From: Nectonema munidae
Taxonomy: Eukaryota > Nematomorpha > Nectonematoida > Nectonematidae
Assembly (NCBI GenBank): GCA_030549495.1
Contig: JAUIRK010001040.1
Location: 496,001 to 560,000, forward strand
Length of the DNA: 64,000 bases
Direction: 5' to 3'
The stretch's first letter is position 1, and every line of letters starts with the position of its first letter. Position numbers and translations under genes: made by a program. The notes under the pieces were generated by a model. The model saw only the letters and a list, made by a program, of their open reading frames with translations, did not search any database and was not told where the DNA came from. Below are positions 10,534 to 22,099 of the stretch, piece by piece.

Positions 10534-12591
10534 TTAGTTTCTCACTGTATAAGCCATAAAAAAACGATCAAAAAGACGCTTCAACTGTGTTTTCGCAGGA
10601 TGGCTAAACTGAAGGTGTAGAGAATGAAGAATACCTGGAAGGAAAGTATCTGGAATTATGATGAGTTGTTTTGCTGCATCGCCTTTAGTAACTATGATAC
10701 CATTTCTATCTATTGTAGCTATACCGAGTAATCTCTTAACTCTAGTGTACTTCTCCTTTTTTGATGGGCTTGTTCCATTCTTTAAGTGTGCAAAAACTTT
10801 TCTTAAAATATAACACCTTTTTTGTAAAGCAGACCACGTGAGTTTGTTCGTAAATGGCATTTTCATTCTCCCTTGAAGGACATCATCAATTTTTATTGTA
10901 TTGACAATTGAAGATATGGAATCTTGAACAAAGTTGCAGATTTGGCAGTTTTTCTCATAACAAGAGTTAGGGTTACGAGAAGAGAAGTCGCTTGCCATAT
11001 TTTCTGAACCTTTTATGTGATATATTTCAATATTAGCACCGCTAAGTGTAGATAAAAATGAAGAAACTCTTGCTGAAGAAGAAAAATGTCCTTTTTTTAA
11101 TCTTTGATAAGCATCAACACACGGTTTTGAGTCGGTTAAAACTTTTGTCGTAAAAATTGAGTCTTTTATAATTGGAGAAAAATGCTTTATTGCGGTGGAT
11201 ATTGCTAAGGCTTCGAGCTCGCATGGAAACCATTTTAATTGATGATCTTTTAATTTGAAACTGAAGAACTCAGCTAGTTTTTGATCACCATTTCTATCAA
11301 TAAGAAGAGTTGCTCCAAGTCCTCTATTCATTGGAGACGCATCCACTGTAATTGTAAGCCTGTCCGATTTTCTAGGGAGTGTTAGAACTTCTGCTGATTT
11401 TAATAAATTTTGTGCAGTCTTGAATGAAATTTGTAAATCTTCATCCCAAACAATTTTTTGCTTTCCATCCAATCCTTTGATCGCTGATTCCAAAGGAGAT
11501 AGAACTGTGGAATACCTTGGAATGCATCTGGATATAGCTCTGTATGCTCCTAAAAAGGAGCGCATGGATGAGCAAGTGGATGGTTTTTCAATGCTTGCTA
11601 AAGAGGAGACTTTATGGTTAGAAGGCGTGATTGTACCTTTTGTCCATTTCCAACCCAAAATTACTTCTGTTTTTGGAGAAATTATAGTTTTTGAAGCCGA
11701 GAGACTCAAATCATTTTCTGAAAGTCTTTTTAAAACTTTTGACCAATTTTGGTGAAGCTCTTCAATCGTATTGGCTCCTATAAAAAGATCGTCGGCAATA
11801 ATAGATAAGAAACCTTCTTGAAGAAAATCGCCAAAAACTCTACTTATTAGTTCTTGAAGAAATTCGGAAGAACCAGGCATACCCATTGCTGAACGAGTAT
11901 ATACTCGGATGCCTTTAAATGGAGTTACTGTCGCAAGATATGGCATTGAGGATCTTGCCAATGGAATCTGAAAAAAACTTTTAGTTAAATCAGACTTTAT
12001 TATGAACTTAAAAGAAGATATTTTTCTAAGGATGTCATCACATGATATTGAGCACGTTGGTAAAAGTGTAGTGTATGGACTTAAATTATTGAAAGCAGTT
12101 ACAAACCTCATTGATCCATCTTTTTTTTTTATAAGGAAGCTAGGTGATACAAATTTTACTGTTATCCCCAAGTCTTCTGGTTTCGCTAACACGCCGAGAT
12201 CTTCCAGTTTGTCCGCTTCCTTTTGAAGTAGTTGAAGAGTAGAGTGATTATAATGAGGAAGTTTTCCTTTTTCACATCTTGGTTTTACTGGGCCGAACAA
12301 AACCCTTGCGTAAATTTTTCCACTCTTACCATTGTAAACTTTGAATTCAGGGGAAAAGACTTTATCGAACTTTAGATGTAGCATTTTAAACGCTTGTTTT
12401 TGTTTGTTCGAGAGTATTCCATCAGGGTCAATTGAAACTTTTGAAGAGATACCTGCTTCGGTAGTTAAAGCACTTGAAACTTCAGGATTGTAGGTTTGGT
12501 AGATCATGGCAACGTGTTGATTTTTGTTAAATGTGATAGGCACTTCCTTGAAGTTAGACATTTTAAAAGAGTCATCGATAACATGGATCAA
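10534..12591 (-). CDS. reverse transcriptase/RNase H part of LTR element D (fossil)
   Basis: A 685-residue frame. Reverse transcriptase motifs include IKSDLTKSFFQIPLA, the PGSSEFLQ block and IADDLFIG at the catalytic Asp pair (usual consensus Y/F-x-DD). The connection (SFLGAYRAISRCIPRYS) and RNase H (TVDASPMNRGLGATL) follow in Ty3/gypsy style. The end carries a His/Cys integrase zinc-binding start (LHLQFSHPAKTQL). Confidence 0.85.
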   Translation of the reverse strand: MIHVIDDSFKMSNFKEVPITFNKNQHVAMIYQTYNPEVSSALTTEAGISSKVSIDPDGILSNKQKQAFKMLHLKFDKVFSPEFKVYNGKSGKIYARVLFGPVKPRCEKGKLPHYNHSTLQLLQKEADKLEDLGVLAKPEDLGITVKFVSPSFLIKKKDGSMRFVTAFNNLSPYTTLLPTCSISCDDILRKISSFKFIIKSDLTKSFFQIPLARSSMPYLATVTPFKGIRVYTRSAMGMPGSSEFLQELISRVFGDFLQEGFLSIIADDLFIGANTIEELHQNWSKVLKRLSENDLSLSASKTIISPKTEVILGWKWTKGTITPSNHKVSSLASIEKPSTCSSMRSFLGAYRAISRCIPRYSTVLSPLESAIKGLDGKQKIVWDEDLQISFKTAQNLLKSAEVLTLPRKSDRLTITVDASPMNRGLGATLLIDRNGDQKLAEFFSFKLKDHQLKWFPCELEALAISTAIKHFSPIIKDSIFTTKVLTDSKPCVDAYQRLKKGHFSSSARVSSFLSTLSGANIEIYHIKGSENMASDFSSRNPNSCYEKNCQICNFVQDSISSIVNTIKIDDVLQGRMKMPFTNKLTWSALQKRCYILRKVFAHLKNGTSPSKKEKYTRVKRLLGIATIDRNGIIVTKGDAAKQLIIIPDTFLPGILHSLHLQFSHPAKTQLKRLFDRFFMAYTVRN

Positions 12592-12849
12592 ATCCGGAAT
12601 CCTCTACTTCTTTACTTGGTTCTACTGCAATTTCTCCATCGAATTTTTTTAAGGATTTATTTTTGATTAAAATATGGTCTCCTGGCAGTAACACTTGTTT
12701 TTTTTTGTTCTAACCATATGGGATTTTTGAAAAACAGATGATTCGTTTGGTCCATAATGAAACAATCTGCCACGAAAACTAATAAGTTGATCTTTGATGT
12801 AAACTTTTATATCATTTGCTCTGCAGAAAGGAATGCCACCTAAAATGTA

Positions 12850-14067
12850 TTAGTCCATCTTCTCCATCACAAGGCCTTTAATTGAAACGTCAATATTCTT
12901 TATGTTCAAGTCTAAAGATATTTCTCCACAAATAGGAAGGACTGATTTATCTGCAGATCTAGCTTTATGTCCAGTACGAAGCGGTAACATATTCAGTTTG
13001 TGAACAAAGGAAGATGAAATTATTGATGATGTTGCCCCAGTGTCAATTATTAAACGAAAAGGAACATGTTGACAGTATCCATCAAGATATGGAGAAGTTC
13101 CGCAGTCCACTTTGCCAAGGAAAACTCCATTTTCATAAAACTTGTCTTCTAATTCAGGCATGCGAGTCGAAATTTGTAGAGCATTTGAAGTCTGATTTGT
13201 ACTTGTATTGGGCCTGTACCAACAACTTCGGTAATCGTGTCCCAAAAATCTACGACCATTATCTTTACAAAAAAAACATATCTTTTTGCTTCTATTATCT
13301 CTATCAAATGAAGCAGATATTTTTGAATTATTGCTCAATCTTGGCTGGTTTTTCAACGTTTTTGAAAAACTTACGTTTGCAACTTCCTGAGTGTCCAAAT
13401 CTTTTAATAAAGTCTCCAAAGAATTTACAATTAATGGCTGAATGTCTTTAAGAGTATGTGTTTGAAGCTCATGAGCATATACCCGAGCAACAAGTGAAGG
13501 TAACCTTTGATCAATCATCTTCAACCATAAGAAAACAGCAAGTCTTTCAGTAGTTGGAGAAATGTTTTCATCAAATTGAGAAACCTTCCCATCATGAATT
13601 AACCCCGATTCAACGGTTAACAAGTTATCTTCAATATGAGCCAATATACGTTGATAAAATGCCTCATAGCGTTCATCGGGTTCTAACAAAAAATTACATA
13701 TATTAAGAAAGTTAACCTCATTTTGAGAGAGACAATAGTATTTTCTTATTCTCTTCCATATCCAATTTAAGCTAGTACTGCTTTTGAGAATATCGTTTCT
13801 TAATAAAGGTGGGGAAAAAGTAGCGATTAAGCCTAGCATTCGTTCCAAAGTGATGGTCTTTGGAAGACTTGAAATTTCATGATCAGAAGTTTCGTCATCT
13901 TTAAACCCATGATTTTTCACTGATTTAGGTTCCCATGATGACTCTAAAAAGATCGCAAACTCTGAACATAATGAAAGGTGAAACATCATATTGGAATGCC
14001 AGTTTGAAAAAGAAGAAAGCGTCTCTTTTTCACCAAGCAGCCATTGCTTTGGAGGTCTGAAACTCAT
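12850..14067 (-). CDS. gag/protease part of LTR element D (fossil)
   Basis: A 405-residue frame. The first ~270 residues are a gag-like helical region beginning MSFRPPKQWLLGEKE. A Cys/His stretch (CFFCKDNGRRFLGHDYRSC) resembles a nucleocapsid knuckle. Near residue 340 the motif LIIDTGATSSIISSSFV is the active site of a retroviral-type aspartic protease. It lies directly downstream of the 5' LTR. The remnant belongs to element D and is not a host gene. Confidence 0.8.
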   Translation of the reverse strand: MSFRPPKQWLLGEKETLSSFSNWHSNMMFHLSLCSEFAIFLESSWEPKSVKNHGFKDDETSDHEISSLPKTITLERMLGLIATFSPPLLRNDILKSSTSLNWIWKRIRKYYCLSQNEVNFLNICNFLLEPDERYEAFYQRILAHIEDNLLTVESGLIHDGKVSQFDENISPTTERLAVFLWLKMIDQRLPSLVARVYAHELQTHTLKDIQPLIVNSLETLLKDLDTQEVANVSFSKTLKNQPRLSNNSKISASFDRDNRSKKICFFCKDNGRRFLGHDYRSCWYRPNTSTNQTSNALQISTRMPELEDKFYENGVFLGKVDCGTSPYLDGYCQHVPFRLIIDTGATSSIISSSFVHKLNMLPLRTGHKARSADKSVLPICGEISLDLNIKNIDVSIKGLVMEKMD

Positions 14068-14096
14068 CGTTCCTTTTTATCCCACCGCTGTCACCA

Positions 14097-14327
14097 CGAC
14101 AATAAAGAGACAAGTATAGGTGAAGTTTATTAGAAAGCAAAGGGAGAAGTGATTGCTTAAGTGAAACATGAGTGAGTATTTATAGTGTATCCTGGCCTTC
14201 AAGTAAGTTCAGTACTAATGGCAACGTTAGGCTATTATTAATGAGAGGAGAGATAGCCTTGACTTTCGATAGTGCAGTATGAGCGTAAGATACACACAAG
14301 TACGTTGTCGTAATGAGAGCCTGCTGG
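14097..14327 (-). repeat. 5' LTR of element D
   Basis: Partner of the 9109-9339 repeat, about 98% identical. On the element-internal side it abuts the primer-binding-site-like stretch. On the outer side CGCTG and then CTTCTATC follow; the latter is the displaced target octamer of MITE C. Confidence 0.8.
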
Positions 14328-14340
14328 CGCTGCTTCTATC

Positions 14341-14837
14341 TAATTTGCATTTAGAATTAAATTAAAATAGTTTCCAATTGTTACAATTTTATATCAATGA
14401 ATATTGTTAGACTCGCGCTAAGAATTTTTTTCAACAAAAGTTACTTAATCTTTATCACTACGTTTGCTACATTTTGTAACATTTGAAATTTTCAAGTCAA
14501 ATTTTTTTAAAGAGTTATTTGGGTATGAATATTTTGATTATCTATTCACTTTAAAAGCAAAAATACTCTATTTGCTTAATATTTGAGCAGAGATATTTTT
14601 TATAATGTTCGATTGTTAAATTTTATAAATAACACTGTACATAATCAAATCACTTTTTTTAAGAAAATTTGTTGATTATTATTATAATAAAAATATAATA
14701 TCGAAACAAAATGTTTCAGTTGTTAAAAATGTACTTGATCTATTTAAGACAGCTATCAGAATTTTATTTGTAGACAGAAATATTAAAAAAAACGCAATGA
14801 TTTTCTTTTCTCGTATACTTTATTTATGTTAGTTTGG
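14341..14837. other. AT-rich filler inside hAT B
   Basis: About 500 bp of AT-rich DNA between the nested LTR element and the first foldback element. No motif or repeat was recognised. Confidence 0.5.
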
Positions 14838-15195
14838 TCCTCGGACATTTCGCCCCATTATTTTCATAAGACAGTTCGTCCCATGGACAATTCGCCCCAT
14901 TATTTTCATAAGACAGTTCGTCCCATGGACAATTCGCCCCATTATTTTTATAAGACATTTTGTTTCAAGGACGATTCGCCCAGTTATTTTCATAAGACAT
15001 TTTGTCTCATGGACAATTCTAAAAAATTAAGAGATAAATTGATTAATTTGAAATAATTTAATAGAGATAAAATAAACAAGAATATAAAATTTTTTAATAA
15101 TTTTACACATAATAAGCAAAGATGGATGAAACTAATAGCCTATAAGACAATTTGTCAGGGGGTAAATTGTCTATGGGGCGAAATGTCTGTCGACC
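14838..15195. mobile_element. foldback element with GGACATTTCGCCCC ends
   Basis: The ends are inverted: GGTCCTCGGACATTTCGCCCC-like on the left and GGGGCGAAATGTCTGTCGACC on the right. The left arm contains about 3.5 tandem copies of a ~55-bp unit with CATGGACAATTCGCCCC and TTTTCATAAGACA (about 14845-15020). The middle is plain AT-rich DNA. The flanks GTTAGTTT and GTTATTTA could be a decayed 8-bp duplication (6 of 8). The 76-residue frame 14826-15056 is the repeat translated and is not a gene. Confidence 0.6.
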
Positions 15196-16134
15196 GTTAT
15201 TTAAATAATTTTTTAATTATAAGGGCTAGCTACTTAAAGGTTGGCTTTTGCTGCTTATAAAAACTTGAAAATATCAAATAAACTCTAATTATTTATGCCT
15301 CCTATTATTTTGAAATTATTCTGAGAACAGATGTTTCCATTTTAAAATAGTGAAAATTGCTTTATTAGTTTATTTTGTTTCCTTTCTCTCTTATGTTAAT
15401 TATGTAGTAAATTTTTCAATTTTGAGTAAAAGGTAAGGTCCAGCGTATGTATTTTCATTGACCAGGCACTGATGTACCGCTTATGTCAAACTATGAACAA
15501 ATTCGTATCGATGAGCAATCGAATCCATAGGCTTCCGTGCTATGTCCATCATCTCAACCAACCTGCCATGCCACCCATAGATTATGCTGTAGGGGATACG
15601 TCAAATTAGTTTTCAAAAAACTTAAGTTATGCTCTAAAATTTTTTAGTTTTTGTTGAAGCTCTATAACTTTTTCTGATAGACTTTTTTTCCTTAAAAGTT
15701 ATTATAAAAGGCAAATCATTGCAAAATGTTAACAGTTATTTTACTTTATGTAGATTTTTGTAACTTGTATCAATTTAGCTTTTAAACTATTTTTGAATGA
15801 TGCTGAGTAAAATGAAATAATGCGATCTTAATTTTTTGTTTTATTTTTGTTTGCACAATTATAACTTCGTTTTATACCCTTGCCCCTAATCAATCACATT
15901 TTTTTCATATAAACATCGCAGGGTGTCTAGTAGACTCTTTGCCTTTAGACTACATTCACTCATATAAAACTACCAAACCTTCAGTTATTTGTTTTCTCTA
16001 TGAATCAAATATCCTTTCATCAATTCCTGTAATGTGCCTGGTAGACTACTTCATTTTTCAAATGAAAAGACTATTCCACCCCCTAACATTTTTGGATTTT
16101 TTTAAACTAATGTATATTCGATGGTTGTAGGTAA
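15196..16134. other. no recognised feature (inside hAT B)
   Basis: About 940 bp without coding motifs. One weak inverted or direct resemblance was noted (TGTCTAGTAGACTC near 15923 and TGCCTGGTAGACTA near 16034). Otherwise nothing is visible. Confidence 0.4.
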
Positions 16135-16722
16135 AAATGCCCCCAGAAAAAATGCCCCCTAAATAAATGCCCCCAATTAAAAAGTAGGAAAAAATGCCTC
16201 CTAATTTTTGATTTTCAGGATTTTTTTTTAATTATATAAATATTTTTATTTGGTACCATTTTTGAAAGGCTAATTTTCTAAAATTTCTTAATCTATAGGG
16301 TTTTTTCTTTATAAAGTTCTTGAAAACAATAGCAAAGGTGCAGATTTGTGGGAATGTGTTCTTAAAATCAGTTAAAATACAAATTATATTTAGAAAGTGT
16401 TCTGATACACACAAAGTCCAAAAATATTTGCTGTTTTATAAAAAAAATTTTGTATTTAAAAAATTGTCGTATGCTGAGTTTTTTAGGTTACTTTAATTAA
16501 ATTTTAAATGTTTTAGATGAAAAGTTGACTTTTTTTTTACAAAAAATCTTTATTTGACATATCTTTTTTAAAAATTTAAATTAATAATTTTTTGTGTTGG
16601 GGAATTTTTTCATAATTTTAAATTAGGGCATTTTTTTCGGGGGCATTTTTACTGGGAGCATTTTTTTCCTACTTTTTAATTAGGGCATTTTTTCCTACTT
16701 TTTAATTGGGGGCATTTTTTCT
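16135..16722. mobile_element. foldback element with AAAATGCCCCC ends
   Basis: About 590 bp with complex inverted termini. The left arm repeats AAAAATGCCCCC three times, then CCAATTAAAAAGTAGG. The right arm has two copies of CCTACTTTTTAATT-GGG/AGGG followed by GGCATTTTTT. The interior is AT-rich and non-coding. This is a non-autonomous element of unknown superfamily; no target duplication was identified. Confidence 0.6.
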
Positions 16723-16981
16723 GCGCACTATATTCGATATGCAAATTTAATTAAAATATTTTCGCTGGAAGTATAGTATTTAAATTCACCAATTTTGTAA
16801 AAAAAAATATAAAGTTGTCTTATAAATTTAGGACTTTAGGTATGCGCTGAGTACACTCTATTTTAAAGGATTGCTTGAATATTTGGTCTCCCGTGGTATT
16901 TCCAGACCACTAATTTTGAAAATTGCAAGAAAAAAATTTCGCCCCCCAATAATTTTGAGGATGTGCGCCCTTGATTTCAAT

Positions 16982-18480
16982 GTAGTGCTTTTCTGAATTA
17001 GACCTCCTACCAGTTGGTTCTGACACAACAAAATCATCATACTATTTAGCTTTTACATTTTGTGTTTTAATTTGATTGATGCTGCACAATTAACAAACTT
17101 TTTTCACTTTATCACTATATTGAAGGTTTAAATCTGTAAATTTTAAATCAATAAACATTTGGCGAAGAAAATGAATTGACAGATTTTCCAAGGTGTGTTT
17201 GCTTAGTTTCTAATTGTTCGAATACTTTTTGAATCTTACCAAGAATATCCGAAAAAAAATCAATAAATAAACAAATTCTACATCAATTTGGGCAATTAAA
17301 TCAAGGACAGTAACAATTCGAGCGCCAGTATCATCTAATGAAATGTAATCTAAAAGTTTTATCAGGCAATCTAAGCACTCAAGTGCATTCTTACAAGATG
17401 TTGCTCGACACCACCATTTTGTGTCACTTAAATGCTACAGTTCTTTTATTCCTCTTTGTGGATACATTTCTTTTTGAATACGATGATATTTTTCATGAAC
17501 TTCTGTTTTTGATACAAAAACATAGAGCTATTCTATAAAACTGAAAAAATCATTTGCTTCTCTTATACATTTTGCAATATTCACCAAAACTAATTAAGTC
17601 TATGACAATAACAATGAACACCCCAAACCAACAAGAGTTTTATAATCTAGGGCCATTTCGTCTAACCTCTTCAAAATAGCATTAGAAATCGATTCTGCAT
17701 TTAGCATAGTCATTTGAGTAAAAGATATAAAACTTTCTTCATCATAGTATCTTACAACTAAAGCCAACTGTTACGCTTTGCTAACATCTTTTGCTTGAAC
17801 AGAAAAATATGGACAAACTTTAATTTTGCCAACTACATCTTCTTTTACCATGGACGCAAAAGTAGAAATTATTTGTTTTGTATTCCTGAACTGGTATATT
17901 TTTCATTTTTAGGGCCATGTTTTACTCTATCAGAAATTATTGAGTCATGCTTAGCAGTAAATTGTAAAAGTTTCCAAGCATTTCTTGGATCAAATTCATC
18001 ATCACCTTCTCTGTGACCTCGTTGAGAAATATTTTGGGTAACAGTCAATAGAATTATTTCTCCGATAGTTTTTATGTAGTGACGATTCTCTTTTATTTTT
18101 TTTGGTACGCATCACTCATACTTTGAAGTATAGAAGTTTGGTTCATAATATTGGTTTGATAATCAGCCCATGCAATGCACGAAGATTTATGACACTGTAA
18201 AGATATATGCTTAATAATCGCACCGTTTTTTCTGTGAGCTTTTCTCCAAAGCTTAAAACCAGTTTTAATTAATGCGTCTTCGGCATTTGCTGAAGAGGCA
18301 GCGAAAAATGTCTGCATGAAAAACAGAACATTGCATCTCTTTCCCTTGAGTACAGAGACCAGTTATACTTGTCAAACCAAGATGCAACTTCTATTGCAAG
18401 ATGCAACAATTTCTTCCTCTGGATGCAAAACCCACTCAAAAAAATTAAATTATAAAAAGTTTCGAGTAAATTTTAAATCC
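16982..18480 (-). pseudogene. hAT A transposase, N-terminal and middle part (DUF4371/ZMYM1 type)
   Basis: The minus-strand translation shows the order typical of ZMYM1-like hAT proteins. First comes a TTF-type zinc-finger remnant with GFKLWRKAHRKNGAI and HISLQCHKSS (18093-18317). Next is a DUF4371 region with SSGIQNKII, YFSVQAKDVSKA and QLALVVRYYDEESF (about 17650-18016), then HLSDTKWWCRATSCKNALE (about 17370-17440), the family's L-S-D-T-x-W signature. Stops and frame changes interrupt it several times. It ends at the right target duplication of element B and continues at 8406 on the other side. Confidence 0.75.
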
Positions 18481-18589
18481 AGTAAAATAGGTATTTGATT
18501 TGGAGGGGCCAACATGGAGTCCAGCCAAAAAATGGGGGGGGGGGGGGGGGGCCCATGCCCCTCCTCTTAAAACCGCCACTGGGTAATAG

Positions 18590-19620
<1,031 letters not shown>

Positions 19621-21617
19621 TGATAATTACTTAATTCTTCTACGTAGACTTGTATATGAAATACTCATAAATGCGTGTACTTACTATAAAACTTTGAGAA
19701 TTTTTTGAAACTATAATCATTGTCTAAGGTAGTGAAGTTGGAACATTATTCAAATTTAACGAAAGTTATTTTCTGGGATTGGAAATAAAGGGATTATATT
19801 TATAAGAAAAAAGTTTATATGAAAACAAGCTTGAATGATAAAAATAAATATATAACTTAAGCACATGAAAGTTCATGGTCACTTAAAGATGTAGAATAAG
19901 AATATCATGTAAAATAGAAAGAGAATAATATCGGTAAAAAATGGCATTTTATATAAGATACTAACACTTTCATCATAGATTTGAGAATCGCATATCATAG
20001 GAAGATAAATACATATAAACTATAATAAAACAATAAGAAAAAGATTATAAATTCGTATATATAAGAAAAAGATTTAAAATAACAATATTTAAGGTAATTC
20101 TATATATTTAAACATATACAACCTTCTTGAGGCTAAGTTGGAAAATTTACACGCAAAAAATTTTTTATTAACACATTCATATACATAGTTATTTAAGAAA
20201 TGACTAGAGAGAATGTTCTTAACAAGATTTAGTGAATTTGAATTTTTAAAAAGAAGGAAAAATTTTATTTATGCAAAAAAAATTATTTGTTTCTAAAGCA
20301 ATCATATATGAAAGTACTTGAAATAGATAAAAGATATACATCGAAAGCATCATCTGAACTGTCCAATATCTATAAGAGGATGAAAAAAACAAGGTTCAGT
20401 TCCTTAGTATACTTTAACCCTTTGAGGACCAGAATTTCAAGATGTTTGCCTATCTTATATTTTTTTTATCAAAGCTATGATAACAAAAAAAGATATTCAT
20501 AGATACCTTATGATTCAATAGCGTCGCTTGATAGTCACCTAATTACCATTTTATTAGAACTATACGTCCTTATATTTATCTTTTTTTTTTGTGTCTTGCA
20601 AAGATTAATCAGAAATATAATTGATAGTTCATGTATTTTTAAAAATCAATATGGTTGATTTATTATAAAAAAAACTAGTTATATATAAAAACCTAGTTGT
20701 AGGAGCATGGGGTATTCGCTCAGATGGTCTGGGTTCGATTCCTAATGTGACTATTATAAATGCCATCTTGATTAAAGTTGCAAAACATGTATAAAAAAAG
20801 AGTTCCGAAAATTTTATAAACAAAAGATTAATCTCTAAAATATAATTTAAAATGAATAGAAAATTTAAAAATAGTTTCCGAAAATTTTGAACACTTTTCA
20901 TTCTAGTCGTATGAAATCAGCTATAGCATTAGCTATTTCATTTTTTATAAATCTTTAAGGTAAATTTGATTCTATATTTTTTTAAATTATAATGCTAGAT
21001 TTTAAATAAATATTGGTAACTATATATTTATGATCATATTCTACTTTATAGAAACATATCTAGAAAGAACTTGAAGATAATTAGGTGTAAAATAGGGCAT
21101 AAATTTTTCTTCATAAAATTTTTTAAATAAACAGTTTCAAAACTCATGTTTTGAATGATTTGTTTTTAAATTTATAGAGATCTGAAAATAAAATAATAAT
21201 ATAATACCATTAAGATAAGTTTAATAAAAACAAAACAGAAAGAAGATTTCCATGTATGTAATTGTGTATATAAATTCATTTTCTGAAAGTTCAATAAAAA
21301 TAAATTAAAACAAATATCAATCTTTTTTGTAGATATTTATTTCATATATATTAAAACTTTTGAAAAAATCTTTTCAATATTGAAATTGATAAATCTAAAA
21401 AAAATTCATTTGAATTGTTACAGTTTAGTTATGTATGTGAAATTATTAGTACACCAGAAAATATTACAACATAGTAAATGAGGATAAATATACTCATAGT
21501 ATAAAATAATTTTAATTTTAAAAAGTAAAAAATGACGTAATTTAAAAAACATGGAAAGATTAAGTCCAGGATAGTTAACATTTTCATTTTACAAAGTGAG
21601 TTAAGCTAATTCTAGAT
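19621..21617. other. AT-rich DNA with two small repeat-like spots
   Basis: About 2 kb with no coding motif. At 20413 TTAA is followed by CCCTTTGAGGACCAGAA, like the piggyBac-type MITE ends elsewhere in the window, but I could not find the other end. At 20705-20750 CGCTCAGATGGTCTGGGTTCGATTCC looks like the A/B-box part of a tRNA-derived SINE, without folding into a tRNA. Confidence 0.45.
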
Positions 21618-22099
21618 CAGTGGGTCCCAACTTTTAGTCCGCGGACACGTAGGGGTCTTCAAACATTTTTGCATCATATATAATAGCTCAGTTATATATT
21701 TAAAAAGAAAATTAAAACAATTTTTCACATTTTAATTTTTTTTCAATACATACACACTCCCTACTACTTTTAATCGTTAATTTTTTTTTATAATAAGTAG
21801 AGTCTGTTATCAGCCGAATCATCAATTTCTTTATTTTTAAAAATCTTTTTTTATTCGCTAAATGAAAAAATGTAAGGAAGAGGTTTTTCTTGATGATTAT
21901 AGATAGCTTTGATCAAGGGATTTAAATTTGGCAAATGCTGTTCAATTTTCTGCACATTATTTTATCTACTGCTAAAAGATGTTTAACAGGCAATAATGAA
22001 TCTAACTTTGTAACTGATAAAAATTTTATCGTGAGGGGTCTGAATGCTAAATATTTTGGTGTAAAGGGTTCGTCGGATAAAAAAGGTTGGGAATCACAA
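21618..22099. mobile_element. hAT (Charlie-like) MITE
   Basis: The left end is CAGTGGGTCCCAACTTTTAG with a CCGCGGACAC motif just inside. The right end is GGTTGGGAATCAC. This is the classical CAGTGGTTCCCAACC type of terminal inverted repeat, decayed. The flanks TTCTAGAT and ATCTAGAC match at 6 of 8 positions. No coding sequence was found. Confidence 0.6.

Larger units (their letters stand above)
9109..14327 (-). mobile_element. Ty3/gypsy-like LTR retrotransposon D (fossil)
   Basis: A 5.2-kb LTR element on the minus strand, with two ~231-bp LTRs (9109-9339 and 14097-14327) that differ at about 2% of positions, so it is young compared with its surroundings. Beside the 5' LTR is a primer-binding-site-like stretch TGGTGACAGCGGTGGG (about 14081-14096). 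Beside the 3' LTR is a purine-rich tract (about 9340-9360). Coding parts run in the order gag/protease, reverse transcriptase/RNase H, integrase; protease-RT-RH-IN order and RT sequence favour Ty3/gypsy over BEL/Pao. The flanking CACTG/CGCTG looks like a 5-bp target duplication. It looks broken, with about two breaks in its coding region. No envelope gene was recognised. Confidence 0.85.
8415..16973. mobile_element. hAT-like element B inserted in hAT A
   Basis: The ends are CAGGGGCGACCGCC on the left and, reading inward from the right, CAAGGGCGCACATCC. They are flanked by GTTTCAAT (8407-8414) and ATTTCAAT (16974-16981), an 8-bp target duplication with one mismatch. Both subterminal regions share a C-run followed by AATAATTTT (near 8487-8510 and 16940-16956). 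I recognise no transposase in B, so it was probably non-autonomous. Most of its length is later insertions: MITE C, LTR element D and two foldback elements. Removing B restores a continuous hAT A sequence around the duplicated octamer. Confidence 0.7.
7655..18581 (-). mobile_element. hAT transposon A (ZMYM1/DUF4371 type), split by later insertions
   Basis: The element is bounded by imperfect terminal inverted repeats, CAGTGACGGTTCTAGA on the left and CAGTGGCGGTTTTAAG reading inward from the right, and by an exact 8-bp target duplication GGTAATAG (7647-7654 and 18582-18589). An 8-bp duplication and CAGTG ends are hAT hallmarks. It carries a minus-strand transposase relic in two pieces: N-terminal part 16982-18480, C-terminal part 7891-8414. 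They are separated by element B (8415-16973), itself flanked by its own 8-bp duplication. Without B the element is about 2.4 kb. The right end has a G18 run. Frame changes and stops show it is inactive. Confidence 0.85.

Noticed and set aside
10226-13451. Plus-strand frames within the LTR element (10226-10444, 11420-11755, 12002-12226, 13014-13451)
   Set aside because: They are antisense shadows of the minus-strand coding parts and lack motifs of their own.
9109-14327. BEL/Pao assignment for the LTR element
   Set aside because: I considered it because of the primer-binding-site-like sequence, but the reverse transcriptase to RNase H connection and the integrase follow Ty3/gypsy style.
14826-15056. 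Open frame with repeated SPHYFHKT peptides
   Set aside because: It is the tandem arm of a foldback element read in frame, with no homology and no plausible start context.
20705-20750. Possible tRNA gene (GGTTCGATTCC B-box)
   Set aside because: No acceptor stem or anticodon arm can be folded around it; more likely the head of a SINE fragment.
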